A stretch of DNA of 64,000 nucleotides from Blepharisma stoltei. Lineage: Eukaryota > Ciliophora > Heterotrichea > Heterotrichida > Blepharismidae. A program made the translations under genes and the position numbers. Numbering within the stretch: position 1 is the first letter of the stretch; each line of letters opens with the position of its first letter. This document shows, piece after piece, positions 32,514-43,426 of this stretch. The notes under the pieces are model-generated. The model ran no database searches and was not told the origin of the DNA. It saw nothing but the letters and a program-made list of their open reading frames with translations. The stretch covers positions 434,001 through 498,000 of the forward strand of contig CAJZBQ010000062.1 in the NCBI GenBank assembly GCA_914767885.1, written 5' to 3'.

Positions 32514-34454
32514 ATGTCTATTTTAGAAAAATCATATCAAAATAAGGCTCTCAATACTGAGTCAGAAACTCCATCCCATTTTCGACAAGAAAGTCTAGAT
32601 TCTAATTTAGTCAGACAAGCCTGCAGAAGAAGATCTTTAAATGAAAATTTGCCACCTTTGCAGCCTTATTATTATGACTTCGATGGAAATATGTGTGTAA
32701 ATCCCTTGCCTTATAAGCTAACTTCTACAACAAGAACCTCTGAGCCTCTGAAGTATAGATCTGATTCAGTAAGACTAAAGCGACATTCTGAAACTCCCAA
32801 AGCTAACAACACTATAAAAAAATTCAAACCAAATTTGATGAAATTAACTGAAATTAAACAATTGGAAGACACAATGTGATACAGAGAAATCTATGTCATC
32901 AAAGATGGGACAAAAATTGAGAACTCCCAAGAAGTCTTTGGTTTCAAATATAAAATTAATTGTGATTCATATGTAAACAGATTTCAGAAAGCATTAGAAT
33001 TGGATGCGTTTTTCAATTATTGCCAGAAATATTTCAAGTCAAATCAAAAATTTAAATTTCTTTTTTCAGCAGATGGAAAATTGCTTCAAAATTTAGCTGA
33101 CTCCCCCCCATCCTTGATCGAACGATTGACTGTAAAAATTTCCTAAAATTTGGGAAAATTAACCCCCATCCTTGATCGAACGATTTTCATATCATGCAAA
33201 TTTTTATACATATAAAAATATATTAGTTATCAAAAGCTTAGGAAATGTGCCTAATGAAGTTGTTTTCAGAGGCTTTCAGACGACAGAAAGCTACGGAATC
33301 AACCATTCAAAGTGATTTAGTCATCAATCTAGGCTTAAAAACTCTTAACTTAACTTACTAATTATAACGCTTAACGTCCACTACGGGGTTGGCAAAGCCC
33401 AGACCTCCGCTCGCCCTTTCGTCGCATCGGGCCCACAGACCTCTGGGCCGGTCCGCTTCGATCACCAAGGTGAGTCTAGGGGCAAGTGTTGCCGGCTTCG
33501 ACGGCTCATGAATGAGCTACTTGCTTGTAGCATGGGTTGCCATTCCGAAAACCCAAAAAAATGATTTTCTGGTAGGCTTTTGGCAAAAAGGAAAAACACG
33601 TAGCCTGGGACGTAACGCCCAGGTTTTTTTTTTTTTCACGCTAGAGAGTTGCCCGATGGGTCGTGTGGACTCTGCTGGGCTTCCCCTTTCCAACTGCCGT
33701 GCTTTCCTTCCCCACGAGGAAAAAACCATCTCTGAGAATAGACTAGGGCTAGGCTCTGTACTCCACCAGAATTGCTTACCTAGCATTGTCGTCCATCTCT
33801 GAAATGGCAAAACTTTGCCGGGATATAATTAAAATATGAGTCGAGGCTGCATGGCCGGAGGCCATGCCCAGACGAAGACGCCATATTTTTAATTATTAGG
33901 CTTAAAAACTCAATAATCTAAAAAATAGAGATTCTCTAAAATTTAAAAAAAAATCAAAAATTCAATAAAGAACAAATCAAAATTTATAAAGTTTAAAGGG
34001 GTAACCAAAAAATCAAAATATTAAAAGTTGGTATTCTTATGAAATTAATTCAATTTTCTGCTGTAAAAATAATTATTAAATACTCTTAACCCTCTTATTT
34101 AAAAGTATAAAAAAAAAATTTTTTTTGATTTTTATATATATATAAATTTTTTTCCCCAAAAAATTTTTTTTAACCCCCATCCTTGATCGAACGATGGCGA
34201 GTCGTTCGATCAAAAATGGGGGGAGTGAGATACCTCCTCATGCGAAGCTTGTTTTTGTAGGAGCATCTCCAGTGTTTTCGGGACTTGTTGAAGAGTACAT
34301 AACGACAGAGTTTTCAGTAGAAACATCGTCAATGCCGAGAATAACAATTGAAGATTTTGAGAGGACTTTTACTAGTATGGGGTCAAGGTCTTCTAAAAGA
34401 AGAACCAACATGAGCTTAGATTTTTCTGAATCTCCGCTTTGAAAAAGAGAATAA
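32514..34454 (+). CDS. Doublecortin-like domain protein (tentative)
   Basis: 270 residues after removing the family-B IES 33101-34225. The N-terminal 120 residues are polar and basic. The middle (YREIYVIKDGTKIENSQEVF ... FLFSADGKLLQNLAEIPPHA ... LVFVGASPVF) has the length and pattern of a doublecortin ubiquitin-like fold, which binds microtubules. The tail is Ser/Thr/Arg rich. The join across the IES uses TGA as the shared flank and gives LQNLAEIPPHAKLVF. Two TGA codons read Trp. The domain call rests on pattern only. Confidence 0.5.
33101..34228. mobile_element. Family-B MITE-like IES, copy 3, with nested retroposon
   Basis: Ends CTCCCCCCCATCCTTGATCG and TCGATCAAAAATGGGGGGAG (with one altered stretch), flanked by TGA (33098-33100, 34226-34228). 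The hairpin end is on the right, so it is inverted relative to copy 2. A 552 bp retroposon (33345-33896) sits inside. Excision with one TGA restores the host gene. Confidence 0.92.
33345..33911 (-). mobile_element. SINE-like retroposon, copy 2
   Basis: Flanked by the 15 bp direct repeat TAGGCTTAAAAACTC (33330-33344 and 33897-33911). Family-B copy 2 shows the same site empty (ATTGAGTTTTTAAGC around 19290, minus orientation). Its body matches copies 1 and 3. On the minus strand it begins ATAATTAAAAATATGGCGTC and ends in a TTAAGTTAAG tail. Contains a GC-rich CATGGCCGGAGGCCATG hairpin. Confidence 0.88.
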
Positions 34455-34672
34455 TTTTGGAATTTAATCCTTCAACAATTTTTAAACAAATAATATATAA
34501 AAAATGATTATTTTAATTAAAATCTGGTAAATTCTAGTCAATCGAAATCTCAAACATATTAGCTTAGTGATATTCTTTAAATATTATTGTAAACATAAAT
34601 TTCAAAATCAAGCATTATTGTTCCAATAAACAATTTATTATAAAATGTTTTAGAAAAATTAAATCTCCATAA

Positions 34673-34858
34673 GCAAACCAAAAACGTGCTCATTTTCAGA
34701 GAGGGGATGAGCAGGCTGCAAATAAAAAAGTCACACTATTCAAACTGAGAAATAAAGCTGTTGCTAAAAAGCCTTTGGAAATCCAAAAGCATAGAATAGC
34801 TAAAAAATTCGACAAAACTGACTATTTAACTCAGCTTAAAAAATTGGCTCCATATTAA
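34673..34858 (+). CDS. Possible small basic protein, start not found
   Basis: Open frame without ATG, ending at TAA 34856. It reads RAHFQRGDEQAANKKVTLF and then a Lys-rich helix ending LTQLKKLAPY. Codon use looks coding. The upstream ATG at 34645 is out of frame with no 15/16 nt GT-AG intron to bridge it. It may be a gene whose 5' end is hidden by an IES, or a relic. Confidence 0.3.
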   Translation, partial: ANQKRAHFQRGDEQAANKKVTLFKLRNKAVAKKPLEIQKHRIAKKFDKTDYLTQLKKLAPY

Positions 34859-35000
34859 ATAACTATGTATTTTTGATAATATGGGAATTTCCTTGGGGAG
34901 AATTTGTTCGAAGGATTTGTGATAGTGAGATATTTGACCAAAACCATTAAATTTCAGCCAAATGATGTAATATTTAAAAATTTTTGATCAAATTCTTTCG

Positions 35001-35670
35001 ATGAAATGCACACCACTAAAAGTGCATTACTTTGGGCCTGCACCTTAAAAAAAGACTTGCAGAAGTCACAGTAAAAATAGATAAAACAATCCCAAAGCTA
35101 AGAGAGCAAAATATTGAAGAAATTACAGAAAAATACGAATTTTCCGAATCAGATTTGCACAAGGTTTATGCCCAATATAAAACATTTTTACTTCTTTCTG
35201 TTGCCCAAGATCCTTACCATGATATAAATAAAGGGATTAAAAAAGACACTTTTATAGAAATCCTGAAACATAAATCTCAGCAAGACATTAAACTAGTTGA
35301 GCAGATCTTTAAATCAGTTGACTCAAACGCAAATGGATTCATAGATTGAGAAGAATATTTAAAAGCAATGAGCGTCATGTCATTTGGAAACCTATCCCAA
35401 CAAATTGATATGATGTTTAGTATTCAAGGTACCTCAGGAATGCTATCTTTTAAAGATATAAAGCAATTATGCAACACGAAACTACAATTTGCGAGTCAAG
35501 ATGAAATTAGTGACTACTTATCTGAAAGTTTTGCAAAAATTATTTATGATCTGGCAAAGGTTGATACAAATCAATCAATTTCAAGTGAACAGCTGAAAAA
35601 TATTCTTGGGCAGAGAAAGGAAATAGGGTTAATGCGAATGTTCTGCTCTTTTGATTTTCTTAATATATAG
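35001..35670 (+). CDS. EF-hand calcium-binding protein
   Basis: About 220 residues of NCS/calaxin-like layout. A canonical EF loop DSNANGFIDWEE (TGA Trp) lies near the middle, with degenerate hands before (ITEKYEFSES..., KKDTFIEIL) and after (KVDTNQSISSEQL). Calcium sensing is expected; a ciliary role is only a guess. The clean frame begins at 35020 without an ATG. The ATG at 35001 (MKCTPLKVHYFG) is one base out of frame, and one fewer G in the GGG run at 35034 would join it. Confidence 0.65.
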
Positions 35671-35697
35671 CATAATTATAAAATTGCATTTCTAAAA

Positions 35698-36302
35698 ATG
35701 GATGTTGAAAAGGTAAGAGAGCTTTTGGAGCAAAAGGAAAAGTATTTAAGAGAGTTAGCAGTCAAGCTCTCTGGGCATATACAAGAATTAAGTCAAGTCG
35801 ATGAAAAAATTTCGACCTTAACCCTAACAAATTTATAACAGAAATTTCATGAAAAAATAATTATATAGGATTTTGCTAGCAAATTTTTATATTAGCAGAG
35901 TTAGAAGAAAAAATACAGCTAAAAAATAAAAAGTTAAAACACAAAGAATCACAAATTGAACAAGAAATGAAAGACAAAGAAATAATTATTACTAGAATCA
36001 AAGGCCTTGAAGAGTTATTAGGATCTCCAAACGGATCTCCTTCTCTTACACGATCAAAAACGTCTTCTAAAGTAAAAACTGCTACCAATGCAAATTATAT
36101 CCAGTTTTATACAAAACTAAAAAATGAAATTGAAACAAATCCTTCTACTACTTCAGAAGCACCTGCAAAAGTAGAAGAAAAAAAGGATGCTATTGAAATA
36201 GAAATGGGAAATGCAAGCTCTATTATCGAAGAGGAAGTTGATATATCAAAAGAGCTTGAAGCATTAGGCCTTGGAGATCTTGTTAAAAAATACAATAAGT
36301 AA
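35698..36302 (+). CDS. Coiled-coil protein, 181 residues
   Basis: Starts MDVEKVRELLEQKEKYLRE. It is a long helical coiled coil (1-95), a Ser/Thr-rich linker and a short C-terminal motif GLGDLVKKYNK. A 59 bp IES (35836-35894) interrupts the coil; removal joins LTLTNL to AELEEKIQLK with one TTA kept. No family recognised. Confidence 0.65.
35836..35894. mobile_element. Short TA-bounded IES, 59 bp
   Basis: TTA at 35833-35835 and 35892-35894. Contains the only in-frame stop. Ends TATAACAGAAATTT and AAATTTTTATATTA are loosely inverted. Confidence 0.85.
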
Positions 36303-36518
36303 TATAAATTGCTAAAATTTTGAATGAAAATCTTCAGCTTTAGACAACTCATTTTAAGTGCAGAAATTTAAATGGAAATTTAGCTAATAAAGTTGCTGAA
36401 TCTATCTAAATTATTACAAGATTACTATGTTTTTTATATAATTGATTTCAGTTAATTTCTATTGATATAAATCAAAGCAAATTGCGACAATTCCGCCATT
36501 TTAATAATAATTATCCTG

Positions 36519-36812
36519 ATGTCTAGAAGAATAGTTCCTCTTCTCAATAGAATTATTATTCAGAAAGCAGAAATCCCTAACAAGACAGCTGGAGGAATTC
36601 TTTTGCCTGAAACAAAGGATAAAGACACTCAAGTTGGGACTGTAATTGCAGCAGGCCCTGGAGCAATGTTCGAAAATGGAAGAACACGTGAGACAATAGT
36701 AAGACAAGGGCAAAGTGTTTTGCTTCCATCATATAGTGGCCAAGAAGTTGACATTGATAATGAGAAGTTCTACATCTATAAAGACACAGAAATTCTGGCT
36801 ATACTTGAATAA
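36519..36812 (+). CDS. HSPE1: Mitochondrial chaperonin 10 (HSP10/GroES)
   Basis: 97 residues, full length. Co-chaperonin that caps chaperonin 60. Seen: start MSRRIVPLLNRIIIQKAE, the mobile loop TAGGILLPE and the roof and base region VLLPSYSGQEVDIDNEKFYIYKDTEILA. No IES, no TGA codon. The N-terminus itself serves as the usual uncleaved mitochondrial import signal. Confidence 0.96.
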   Translation: MSRRIVPLLNRIIIQKAEIPNKTAGGILLPETKDKDTQVGTVIAAGPGAMFENGRTRETIVRQGQSVLLPSYSGQEVDIDNEKFYIYKDTEILAILE

Positions 36813-36981
36813 GTAAATAATAGAATATTCTAAAAGAAACATAAGAAGAGCTTTACTTCATTGCATCTATGGTTAATTTAGCTTTTAAAAGCATAGAGGG
36901 CCTCATTATAATACACAAGTTAATCAGAAATTAAAATTGCTAAACGCCCTTTATTTTAGAAATGATACAAATAATTTATCA

Positions 36982-37893
36982 CTATAATAACCTTGCATTA
37001 ATATTACTTCTTATATGTCTCTCATTCTTTAACTTTGCGATTACATCCTTAGGCGACATTAATCATAGCCAATTATTATGACTTAGCCTATCACACAAAT
37101 TTTTAATAGGCAAAACAATGCAATGTAGATGAAGATGATCAATGCTATTTCTAGGAGGCACATGAAAACCAAAATAATACTGTTCGCCTGGCTTTCTTTC
37201 TTTAAGTAATCTTAATCCTATTTCTCACATTCTTTCTATTAGAGCTATATGGCTTTCGTTTAAATCATTTATATTTTTGATATGAAATTTAGGAACAACC
37301 TGGATATAGTCTTTTCCTAGTGGCTTTCTATCTAAAAAAGCAGCTAAAAGATCATCTTCGTATATTAGGGATTCTGATGTGTTTGCAAGCTTGCAAAAAA
37401 CACATTGGCCATCTTCTCCGTATGTTTTGTGTTTGAGCTCATATTGTTTATCCTTACCTCCATCTTTGATTGGACTAATTGTATCACTGATTCATGATAA
37501 GTGGTAAAAAAGTTGTGGAACAAAATAAATATAAATTTTATCAGCCTGTATTAAAAAATTTTCATTATTGGCTGACTGGAAGAGGTAATAATGCAATATT
37601 TAAAATATGCTAGAAAATATAACTGAATTGTGAAGTAGCGATTATAGGTATAATCATTTTATTCATTAATATCAAATATGAGAACTAGATTTAGAATGGG
37701 ACAGGATAATTGGTTTGATGAAAAATGTCTATCTAGCAGTGTTAATTTTTTCCAATTTTAGGAAATTTTCAAATGCTATCATTAAATCAAGGAGTAAGGG
37801 GAGTTAGCTGGCACATGCAAAGCTAAAAGCAAGGTCGGACTTAGAGTCAAATAAACTCGGTGTTTTAAGAAAGCAGTTAAAGAAGTAATTCAT
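36982..37893 (-). CDS. HIT-domain protein (HINT3/aprataxin-like)
   Basis: 230 residues after removing a degraded family-B IES (37588-37806). C-terminal HIT domain: CVFCKL zinc/start motif, YEDDLLAAFLDRKPLGKDYIQVVPKFH, and the catalytic histidine triad HLHLHC. HIT proteins hydrolyse nucleoside phosphoramidates or adenylates. The N-terminal 90 residues (MNYFFNCFLKTPSLFDSKSD...) are unusual, with a hydrophobic stretch before the IES join at CASYLFQSANN. TGA Trp in HLSWISD, ERMWEIG and WLWLMSP hides the gene from a standard-code scan. Confidence 0.85.
37588..37806. mobile_element. Degraded family-B IES, copy 4
   Basis: The right end keeps AATTTTTTCCAATTTTAGG, then ATTAAATCAAGGAG, then GGGGAG before TTA, a decayed version of the family-B right end. 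The left end no longer shows the motif. TA stands at 37586-37587 and 37805-37806. Excision joins AGC TAC CTC in the HIT gene. Confidence 0.8.
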
Positions 37894-38122
37894 TCATTTC
37901 ACTTGTATCTTTTCATTTATAATAGTTAACATCAGTAATGGCAGCTTAAATAAATTGATAGTTAACTTTTCTTGAGATAGTAAAAATTTTAATCTATAAG
38001 AGGAAATTTTTAATTTAACATTTCATTTTTTGCTTGATAGAGATATTAGCTTCAATACAAAGAAATATCTATATGAAAAAATTATTTAAACTAATGACTT
38101 TAATAACCTGAAATTATTAGGG

Positions 38123-39295
38123 TTATCTTGCATCATGCTTTTCCTTGAGAGCATATATTTTTGATCTCAAAGAGTCCACATAATCTTGTGATACTAAAGG
38201 TTTAATTCGTTTAGGCAAAATTTTGCACATTTCCAGCCTCTGCTTAAAATTTTCAATTTCTTGGTCAAAACTGGGATTTTCATGGCTTTCATTTTTAGGT
38301 GACCTTGAGGTCGCTGCTGTTGATGCTTTTGATTTTTTACTTTTTCGAGTCTTTTTTTTGTTATCAGTGATTTCCTCCCCGTTTATATATTTAACAAGCT
38401 CATCAAGAGACATAGTGTGCAACGGATCTGCTTGGTTTTCTCCTTCAAAGCTACTAAATGAGTCATCTGAAGGGATATTGCACATTGTTCCTGACGCATT
38501 CATAAAATCTCTTGTAGAAATCGTCGCCGGTGTAGCTAAAGTAAAGGTGCTTGCTGCACATCTTGACTCTTTCTCCATCTTCTGTATCAATGGGACTACA
38601 AAATGCCTGGAGTCCTGATTTTTAATATGTTCTATTAGCGGAGCTGAGCCTTTTACGATTCTTTCATAGAAGAGCAGCTTGTTCATGTTTTCGAAAGTAA
38701 GTTCTCGGTCTTCGAAGAGACAGCTTACGATTTTTCCAATTTCATTGGATGCATTTTGAAGTGTGTGGTAGGCTTCCACTAGGGAAATAGCCTGAAGCAT
38801 TTTGCTCTTGCCAATGAGTTCAATGAGCTGGCCGTTGAGAGAGTCGACGAAGGAGTGAACTGACTCGTACAAGCAGTTGTGGAGCTCTCGGATGCCAGCA
38901 GAGTGGTTTACTAGGTGCTTTAATGCTTCTCTAAGTTTCAATTTGAAAGCTTGATCAATGACTAGGTTGTAGCTTTGCCGTTGTTCCAGTGGATTTTTGG
39001 AGGAAAGTCGTTTTTTCTTTTTAGCAATGTAGTCGTTTAGGTACTCACCATAAATTTGTGTGATTGAATTAATGATTTCTCCCCTCAGGCTTTCTGCACT
39101 TCCTTGATTAAAAAATTTGAAAGTCTCTATTGGTACCTCAGAAACTCTGAGTAGCGAAAAATCATTAGGATTTTCGCGTGATATCAAGCTTGGGGTATTT
39201 GGACGAGAGCTACTCAGTACATTTTTTGTTGCCTTAGATTTTTGCTTATTCCGCTTACTCCTACATTTAGACTGGAATAAAAAGATCTCTCTCAA
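38123..39295 (-). CDS. Unrecognised 390-residue protein
   Basis: Open from about 39295 to a TGA-free end at 38123. The N-terminus is basic and Ser-rich (SKCRSKRNKQKSKATKN). A helical middle follows (about 70-250, e.g. HLVNHSAGIRELHNCLYESV), then a Lys/Ser-rich linker with KKKTRKSKKSKAST, then a helical C-terminus. There is no in-frame ATG at the 5' end, so the start is missing or hidden behind an unseen IES. Nothing in it identifies a family. Confidence 0.55.
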   Translation of the reverse strand: MREIFLFQSKCRSKRNKQKSKATKNVLSSSRPNTPSLISRENPNDFSLLRVSEVPIETFKFFNQGSAESLRGEIINSITQIYGEYLNDYIAKKKKRLSSKNPLEQRQSYNLVIDQAFKLKLREALKHLVNHSAGIRELHNCLYESVHSFVDSLNGQLIELIGKSKMLQAISLVEAYHTLQNASNEIGKIVSCLFEDRELTFENMNKLLFYERIVKGSAPLIEHIKNQDSRHFVVPLIQKMEKESRCAASTFTLATPATISTRDFMNASGTMCNIPSDDSFSSFEGENQADPLHTMSLDELVKYINGEEITDNKKKTRKSKKSKASTAATSRSPKNESHENPSFDQEIENFKQRLEMCKILPKRIKPLVSQDYVDSLRSKIYALKEKHDAR

Positions 39296-39712
39296 TTTAA
39301 AAAGAGGTTAATTTTTTCTAAAAAAAATTGTATCCTTTATAATGAAAAGTTAATATTGATTCAAAATGTGAGCCTTACTTATATAGTATTGCATTTATAT
39401 TCAACCTTTAAAAATAGAGCAAGTTGTAGGTAATTTTTTTTCAATTTTGGAGATTAATCAGGCTATTAAAGTTCTCTACATAGAATATTTTGTTCCAATG
39501 TAAAAGTATAGAAATTGCCCGAGGATGGCGTAAAATAGCGCTATCCTCGGGGAATTTCTATAATTAATTTACCCAAAATGGATAATTAGATACAGTTTAA
39601 AAAGAGTTAGACATTTTTATTGCATGGATCAGTTGGAGCTTTTATGAAAAGTTTTATAACAAATACGTTGCTTATTAAACTAAAAATAAGATAAATTTTA
39701 GAAATCTTCATT
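39296..39712. other. Intergenic, one mini hairpin element
   Basis: AT-rich spacer; the only feature is the 56 bp hairpin at 39507-39562. Confidence 0.5.
39507..39562. mobile_element. 56 bp hairpin mini-element
   Basis: TATAGAAATTGCCCGAGGAT on the left and ATCCTCGGGGAATTTCTATA on the right form inverted arms with one mismatch, around a GGCGTAAAATAGCGCT centre. TATA at both ends resembles the other TATA-type IESs here. Confidence 0.65.
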
Positions 39713-42102
39713 TTATAAATATGAAAACAATGATTGCGTTATTTTTAATTTTGGGTATCTTGATTTTAGCTTTAAAACGCTATTTGATTGCATAGGATTA
39801 TCATCTAGACGTAAAGTCTTAAGAGAATGAGGGATAGAACTTTCTAGATACTGGACTCCGACATCTCCAATTTTTGTGTTTTCTAAATAAAGCTGTCTTA
39901 GCTTGGTGAGTTTTAGTAAAGATTCACAAAGAAATCTCATTCCTAAATCCCCAATTGGATTTCCAGAGAGAGAAAGAACAGTTAAAGATTTAGGCAATGA
40001 TGAAGCTATGCTCTCCATGCCTTCATACCCTATTGAATTATCCCCAAGAAATAGCTCTTCTAGCTCCCCTACTATGTACGGAACATTTTTTTTGCTCACT
40101 GGAGGCATATAAATTTTTTATATTTGTAAATTATTTATAAACAAAAATTTAAAATCTATGCTTAGAGCATTTATTATTAAGAATTAATTGATTTAGCTGA
40201 GGAATTCATAATTAATTATATTAAAATTTTTTTTTCGTTCACGGAGAAACAGGGGAGTAAGTGATCCAAAAGCAGAAAATTTTTTACAAGTGCTGAAGCT
40301 CCTTCGTCACCAAAATTATTATCTCATAGCCTTAAGATTTTTAATTTTTCTAGCTTTGGGAATGATTTCGCTAATAAAGCTGCTCCTTCAGGGCCAATTT
40401 TATTTTCCCCTAACGACAATGTTTCTAAATCTGGCAACTTCGAAAGCCCTAAATTCAGCATACGTATCCCTTGGTCTCCTAAATTACAGCTGCTGAGCTC
40501 CAATGTATTTAATTTTGGAAGGTGCCCTAAAAATACTCCTAAATGTTGAGCTTCGATAGGCAGTAGCAATTCTGAATATTTATAAAACTTTATTTCCTCA
40601 TCACTCGTTATTCTTTCATATAGAGAAGCAAGCTCATCTGGCAAAATATGCTGGGAGGCATAAAATCTAAGCTGATCTTGAGGGCTTAATGGAGGACATT
40701 CCAAGGTGGCTTCAGTTTCTTGATTCATGTAGGTATAGAGTTCTTCACTTAAGGACATTTTTAGAACTGAATTATCCTCAGTTGTCAATCTATCACTTGT
40801 TTTTGACTCGCATATTGATATAGCTCACTACCTGCTATAGCTCTCCATATGGAGCAGAGAGATGGAGAAATCCAGAGAGTTGCTAGTGAACTCAGGCTGA
40901 AGAGCCAGCTCTCAAGGTGACAATCGGTATGATCTGCTTTATTTGTTAACTTGAGTTCACGAGCATCTATATGGATTGGTCCGTCGCTCTGTTACCTATG
41001 GAGAGCTATAGTAGGGAGCGAGCTATATCTCAGTTATCGAAGTAGAGTGAATATCAGCTGCAGAAGACTCAGTAGGAATAGGGTCTTCGGAGTCTGAAAA
41101 TTCTAAATTTTCCATTCATGATCTAAGCTCCAAGAAATCCATGCGGCCTTCTTCTTCAACCTCAAGCATAGCTTCTAATAGCTCTTTGATTTTTGAAGAA
41201 AACCTTAAAGATCTAATCGCATTTTTAATTCTGCGCCTTAAACCGACATTTCCTCCAATATTTGAATTTAAGCCTACTGGAGGACTTAAAGACGCCATAT
41301 AAAGGAAAGTCAGACCTAAAGAATAGACATCAGATTTATATGGATTGTGGTGGACTGTTGCTGTTAGATTTTTGCCTTCAAAAATATCTATATAGGCTTG
41401 CTTTAAAATCGGACTCAAGTACAGTACAGTTCCTACCACATCCAATATCTGTGCTCCTAATAAATCATCTTCTTGAATGCTTAGCCCAAAATCTGCAAGT
41501 TTCAGCACGTTTTCTGGAAATACCAAAATATTGGCAGGCTTAATATCTCTATGTGTCAAATTATTTTCTTGCATCACTGTTAAAGCATCAATAATGCTCG
41601 AAAAATGCCTCCAGAGTTCAGCTTCATCTCAAGGATCATTACTAACCGCCCTTCCTCTGATTTCTTCTTCAAGGTCTCTTAGCCCATATTCCAAAATGAT
41701 TACAAATTTATACCCGTTTTCATAAGTTTCATCGACTCATGATTTTATGCATCTGCAAATATTTGTGTGTCTGATTGAGCGTTGCAATGTGGCCTCTTCT
41801 TGCTTGCGATTTAAACATTTAAAATCCTTGAAATACTGCATTTTGATGCATACACCTTTTTCTCCGAAATATCCATCATAGACATCTGTCGTGCCGTCAG
41901 GTTTTGAATAAGTTAAACGATGCAAAATAAGCTGGTGTTTTAAATCTGGCTGGGGATGAAGGTGAACTGCTGAGTGAGTGGGAGTTGAAGTTTCTTGCAT
42001 GTGTTTTGAGAAACAGATGTGGCAATAAGTTTTATTTGTGCAGGCACATGCAAATTCAGATTTTCGGAAGCAGAGGGTGCCTTGGCAAGTTGCGTTTCCC
42101 AT
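39713..42102 (-). CDS. Protein kinase fused to leucine-rich repeats
   Basis: 661 residues after removing two IESs. N-terminus MGNATC (myristoylation-like) with a Cys/His-rich putative zinc module (CACTNKTYCHICFSKH). Kinase domain: GVCIKMQYF lysine, LTHRDIKPANILVF, LADFGLS. Then an acidic linker and RNase-inhibitor-type LRRs (NLGDQGIRMLNLGLSKLPDL, NKIGPEGAALLAKSFPKLEK, NSIGYEGMESIASSL) to the end. IES 40821-41027 separates the kinase linker from the LRRs (ITEI/SICESK). IES 40063-40259 falls inside the LRR block (LLLDHL/EELFLGDN). Without the IESs they look like three separate genes. All TGA codons read Trp. Confidence 0.88.
40063..40259. mobile_element. Degraded family-A IES, copy 10
   Basis: Left end TAGCTCCCCTACTATGTACG..AAC and right end GTTCACGGAGAAACAGGGGAG before TAA are decayed family-A termini. 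TA at 40061-40062 and 40258-40259. Excision joins TTA-GAA-GAG (HLEELFLG) in the LRR domain with perfect repeat phase. Confidence 0.85.
40821..41027. mobile_element. TIR-type IES between kinase and LRR parts
   Basis: Terminal inverted repeats of about 33 bp (TAGCTCACTACCTGCTATAG and its near complement CTATAGTAGGGAGCGAGCTA, extending through CTCTCCATA), TA-flanked. Excision gives GAG ATA TCA ATA TGC and links the kinase to the LRR frame. A decayed relative is near 59399-59535. Confidence 0.88.
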
Positions 42103-42718
42103 TTAATCTAATATTATCACTTTTATATGATAATAAAGTAATTAAACGATAGTAGTGTTAGTAATGAAACATTTTTGAAAAAGAATCAAATTATCATATC
42201 CTTATGATTCGTTTTATTAAGCATGTGAAAATTATGAAATGCGCACAATTAATTTGGATTATGAATCTACTTATATTTAAATACTAAAATTTTTGAAGTG
42301 CTTCTGATTTCCCTCTTTAAACTGGATCAAAAATTCCGTCTTAATTACTGAATTATTTTTTGATAAAAAATATTAATTTTTTTCCAAGTGAAAAACAGTT
42401 TATTAACTATTTGAAATTCTATATTTACTTAGATAAAACTCTTCTTATATTTTCTCTTAAAATAGGGCAAGATAAATGTAAATTTTTATTTTGATGTAAA
42501 TTAGCCTAGATTAATTCAATTATGTTTTCACTATATAAAGGGGTTTAATTAACAGGGGAGGAACGAAGTAATTCTTTTGTAAGTATTAAAAGTATCATTT
42601 GATTAAATATTAGCCATAATCTTTTGAACATATTAGTTTTAATTTTATTTTTGGTAATCAGATAATAAAAAATATTTAAAATAAAGAATATTTCTCCATA
42701 ATTTCACAAATTAAAATA
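42103..42718. other. Intergenic with possible decayed family-C element
   Basis: At about 42311 TTTCCCTCTTTAAACTGGATCAAAA resembles a family-C terminus (segment shown is split here as CCCTCTTTAAACTGG then ATCAAAA). No matching right end is certain, though AAAGGGGTTTAA at about 42536 is a candidate. No gene seen. Confidence 0.4.
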
Positions 42719-43270
42719 TTAAAAAGAGTTTATGCTTTCAGAGTTTTCTCGAATCTTTTGCGCTATTTTTTCGACGGCTTCTGCTAAGAAAAAACTATTA
42801 TTTCGTTCTAGTTCGCTCAATAAGGGCAGACCAAGAAGCTTTTGCAGTTCTATAATTGGAGAAAAATATTGATTTTCACTTTTTTTATGCATCTCAACTA
42901 AATTTTCTGATATTTGCAAAAGTTCATTCCTCTGGAGAATTATGGGATTTCTTTGGTATTCTCTTGAAAATCCTCAATTTTGCATTTTTTCGAGACTAAT
43001 TATTAGATGTGAACTTAGGATTGGACAAGTTTCCTTAATCAATGCTTGAATTAGTTTTCCAAATTCACCTTTAAATTTCGGCTGATATTTTTCGAGAATG
43101 CTTGCACTGCTTAGATTTTCCAAAGCTAAAATAATAGAATTCAGAAATTCTTTACTCTTGAATTTAGCTAGATTTGTGATGCATAGATTTAGAGTGGCAA
43201 ATACTGCCTTCAAAACTTCAAAATCGCTAAGCCTTTTATTAATAAAATAAAAAATCTGATTAATTTTCAA
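42719..43270 (-). CDS. All-helical protein, 183 residues
   Basis: Begins MKINQIFYFINKRLSDFEVL; helix-turn-helix pattern throughout, like HEAT/MIF4G-type repeats. A single TGA Trp (KMQNWGFSREYQ) joins two pieces. It ends 157 bp before the similar helical gene that precedes it on the same strand. They could be related or once one gene, but both have their own starts and stops. No family recognised. Confidence 0.5.
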
Positions 43271-43426
43271 AATTGTAAATAAAAATTAATTTTAAGAATG
43301 ATTCTTTCAAATAAAATTTATTATGATAAATAATTTTGATATTATTTCGCCTCACATCCTCCACAGAAAAAAATTTACACAATCTATTTAAAAAAATATA
43401 AAAATGTATATTAAAATTTTAGAGTC

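Noticed and set aside
40063..40108. Apparent gene start MPPVSKKNVPYIVG for a separate LRR protein
   Set aside because: These codons lie in the decayed family-A IES. The LRR frame continues from the upstream half once the IES is removed.
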